A stretch of DNA of 7,862 nt, taken from the NCBI GenBank assembly GCA_031268055.1, contig JAIRXY010000071.1, positions 1 through 7,862 of the forward strand, read 5' to 3'. The translations under genes were made by a program, and so were the position numbers. How positions within the stretch are numbered: position 1 is the stretch's first letter; each line of letters opens with the position of its first letter. Below the pieces are notes generated by a model, which was not told the DNA's origin, searched no databases, and saw only the letters and a program-made list of their open reading frames with translations. This DNA comes from Prevotellaceae bacterium. GTDB lineage: Bacteria > Bacteroidota > Bacteroidia > Bacteroidales > UBA932. Below are positions 7,343-7,862 of the stretch, piece by piece.

Positions 7343-7453
7343 AAGGAGCGGCGGGCGTAATTTGTCGAAAAAAATGCTGAAACGGAAAAAGCAGCGCCTG
7401 AAGCGCACAAAAAAAGGCTTAGGTTTGCTTTGCTCGTTGGCGGCTATCAGTAG

Positions 7454-7474
7454 CGATGGGCAGCGCGCCCATCG
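7454..7474. repeat. Hairpin, 8-bp stem
   Basis: CGATGGGC (7454-7461) pairs perfectly with GCCCATCG (7467-7474) around the loop AGCGC. No T-tract follows on either side, so it is not a standard terminator. It is the first of a series of GC-rich inverted repeats in this gap. Confidence 0.6.
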
Positions 7475-7496
7475 GATGGAGCGAGAGCTGACGGTG

Positions 7497-7511
7497 AGCC
7501 CTGCAAGGGCT
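7497..7511. repeat. Hairpin, 6-bp stem
   Basis: AGCCCT (7497-7502) and AGGGCT (7506-7511) are inverted repeats around a GCA loop. It is short and could be chance alone, but it falls in a run of similar structures. Confidence 0.4.
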
Positions 7512-7546
7512 TAATCCATACGGCGAGCTCTTGAGGCATACCCGCT

Positions 7547-7569
7547 GGCACGGACTTGCAGCCCGTGCC
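7547..7569. repeat. Hairpin, 7-bp stem
   Basis: GGCACGG (7547-7553) pairs with CCGTGCC (7563-7569) around a nine-base loop containing ACTTGCAG. No T-tract follows. It resembles a decayed copy of a longer palindromic intergenic repeat, since the loop ends with GC that almost extends the pairing. Confidence 0.5.
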
Positions 7570-7591
7570 GTCGGGCGATGATAACGACGAC

Positions 7592-7620
7592 GTGGGGGCG
7601 GGTTTGAAACTCGCCCCCAC
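7592..7620. repeat. GC-rich palindromic repeat, copy A
   Basis: This is a 29-base near-perfect palindrome: GTGGGGGCG (7592-7600) against CGCCCCCAC (7612-7620), continued inward by GGTTT-G-AAACT with one G-T wobble pair. Its core GGGCGGGTTTGAAAC is shared with copy B at 7659-7679. Including the tail to ACACCA, 7596-7624 matches 7659-7687 at 27 of 29 positions. Confidence 0.8.
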
Positions 7621-7622
7621 AC

Positions 7623-7655
7623 CATTGCCGTCATTGCCGTCATTGCCATTGCCGT
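7623..7655. repeat. 9-bp tandem repeat (CATTGCCGT)
   Basis: CATTGCCGT occurs at 7623-7631, 7632-7640 and 7647-7655, with a six-base partial copy (CATTGC, 7641-7646) between the last two. The array fills the space between the two palindromic repeats. It is a multiple of three, so it leaves a frame open on the minus strand, but it looks non-coding. Confidence 0.85.
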
Positions 7656-7658
7656 CAT

Positions 7659-7679
7659 GGGCGGGTTTGAAACCCGCCC
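7659..7679. repeat. GC-rich palindromic repeat, copy B
   Basis: GGGCGGGTTT (7659-7668) and AAACCCGCCC (7670-7679) are perfect ten-base inverted repeats around a single G. The sequence is the same as the core of copy A except for one base (C7674 against T7611), and this base makes copy B the fully paired version. The same TACACCA-type tail follows. Confidence 0.85.
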
Positions 7680-7682
7680 CTA

Positions 7683-7700
7683 CACCACCACCACCACCAC
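7683..7700. repeat. CAC trinucleotide microsatellite
   Basis: Six perfect CAC units follow directly after the tail of palindromic copy B. It is a simple-sequence repeat likely to vary in length through strand slippage; no coding frame uses it convincingly. Confidence 0.85.
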
Positions 7701-7709
7701 ATTTCCTCT

Positions 7710-7724
7710 AACCCGCTTCGGGTT
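7710..7724. repeat. Hairpin, 6-bp stem
   Basis: AACCCG (7710-7715) pairs with CGGGTT (7719-7724) around a CTT loop. It lies between the microsatellite and the 36-bp tandem repeats, with no T-tract after it. Confidence 0.5.
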
Positions 7725-7745
7725 GCATAAATGCTGAATTTCACC

Positions 7746-7862
7746 ATAAATCATTCAAATCAAAAAAATCAAAAAAATCACAGTTCAGACGTAAATCATT
7801 CAAATCAAAAAAATCACAGTTCAGACATAAATCATTCAAATCAAAAAAATCACAGTTCAGAC
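7746..7862. repeat. 36-bp AT-rich tandem repeat, three copies, continuing past the window edge
   Basis: The unit begins ATAAATCATTCAAATC and ends ATCACAGTTCAGAC. Copies are at 7746-7790, 7791-7826 and 7827-7862. The first is 45 bases because the nine-base TCAAAAAAA (7760-7768) is duplicated at 7769-7777. The second starts GT instead of AT; otherwise copies two and three are identical. Copies abut with no spacers. The window ends exactly at the end of a unit, so the array may continue. Confidence 0.92.

Larger units (their letters stand above)
7343..7862. other. Gene-free, repeat-rich intergenic region
   Basis: No credible coding sequence was found on either strand. The part nearest the operon (7343-7450) is unremarkable apart from A-runs. 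From about 7450 to the right edge it is filled with hairpins, GC-rich palindromes, simple tandem repeats and a 36-bp AT-rich tandem repeat, listed separately. The reading frame open on the minus strand at 7419-7658 encodes only repeat-derived sequence (MTAMAMTAMTAM) and is not regarded as a gene. Confidence 0.8.

Noticed and set aside
7420..7427. TAGGTTTG as a rightward -7 promoter element
   Set aside because: It matches TAnnTTTG, but there is no -33 TTTG at the right spacing and no gene or clear RNA downstream of it.
7454..7474. Hairpin as a transcription terminator
   Set aside because: There is no T-tract on either side and no gene ends nearby.
7419..7658. A 79-residue reading frame on the minus strand
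   Set aside because: It is made of the 9-bp tandem repeat and palindromes (MTAMAMTAMTAM, then low-complexity Arg/Pro/Ser sequence), with no domain and no start context.
7746..7862. CRISPR array suggested by 36-base direct repeats
   Set aside because: The repeat copies abut with no spacers, and no cas gene is in the window.

Overview
The window looks like a chromosomal segment from a member of the Bacteroidota. The main evidence is protein content: a type IX secretion PorP/SprF-family protein next to a PorE-like OmpA-family protein. The A-rich sequence just before most starts, without clear Shine-Dalgarno motifs, and a TAnnTTTG-type -7 promoter element also fit that phylum. I cannot name a genus.

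Layout. Positions 2-445 (+) are the C-terminal end of a PorP/SprF-type outer-membrane protein whose start lies to the left. Positions 495-2762 (+) are a 755-residue secreted protein with TPR, PD40 beta-propeller, carboxypeptidase-regulatory-like and OmpA C-terminal domains, the architecture of PorE. A strong hairpin with T-tracts on both sides (about 2798-2836) separates this pair from a converging operon on the minus strand. That operon, read from 7312 down to 2854, encodes a TolC-family outer-membrane channel, a MacA/HlyD-type periplasmic adaptor, an ABC ATPase and a MacB-type permease. The last two genes overlap by four bases. Together they make a complete MacAB-TolC-like tripartite exporter in which the usual fused MacB is split into two proteins.

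The remaining 550 bases (7313-7862) hold no convincing gene. Next to the operon is a TACTTTTG -7 element that forms one arm of a 23-bp near-palindrome, a candidate operator. From about 7450 to the right edge the DNA is dense with repeats: several hairpins, two direct copies of a 29-bp element with a GC-rich palindromic core, a 9-bp tandem repeat, a CAC microsatellite, and three tandem copies of a 36-bp AT-rich unit that runs off the end of the window.

How the genes work together. The left pair probably serves the envelope-spanning type IX secretion/gliding apparatus, with PorE-like proteins tethering outer-membrane components to peptidoglycan. The right operon exports an unknown substrate (drug, peptide, lipid or siderophore) across both membranes. 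I see no evidence that the two units are functionally linked, and no clearly new gene system. The least explained part is the repeat-rich right end and the palindromic promoter.
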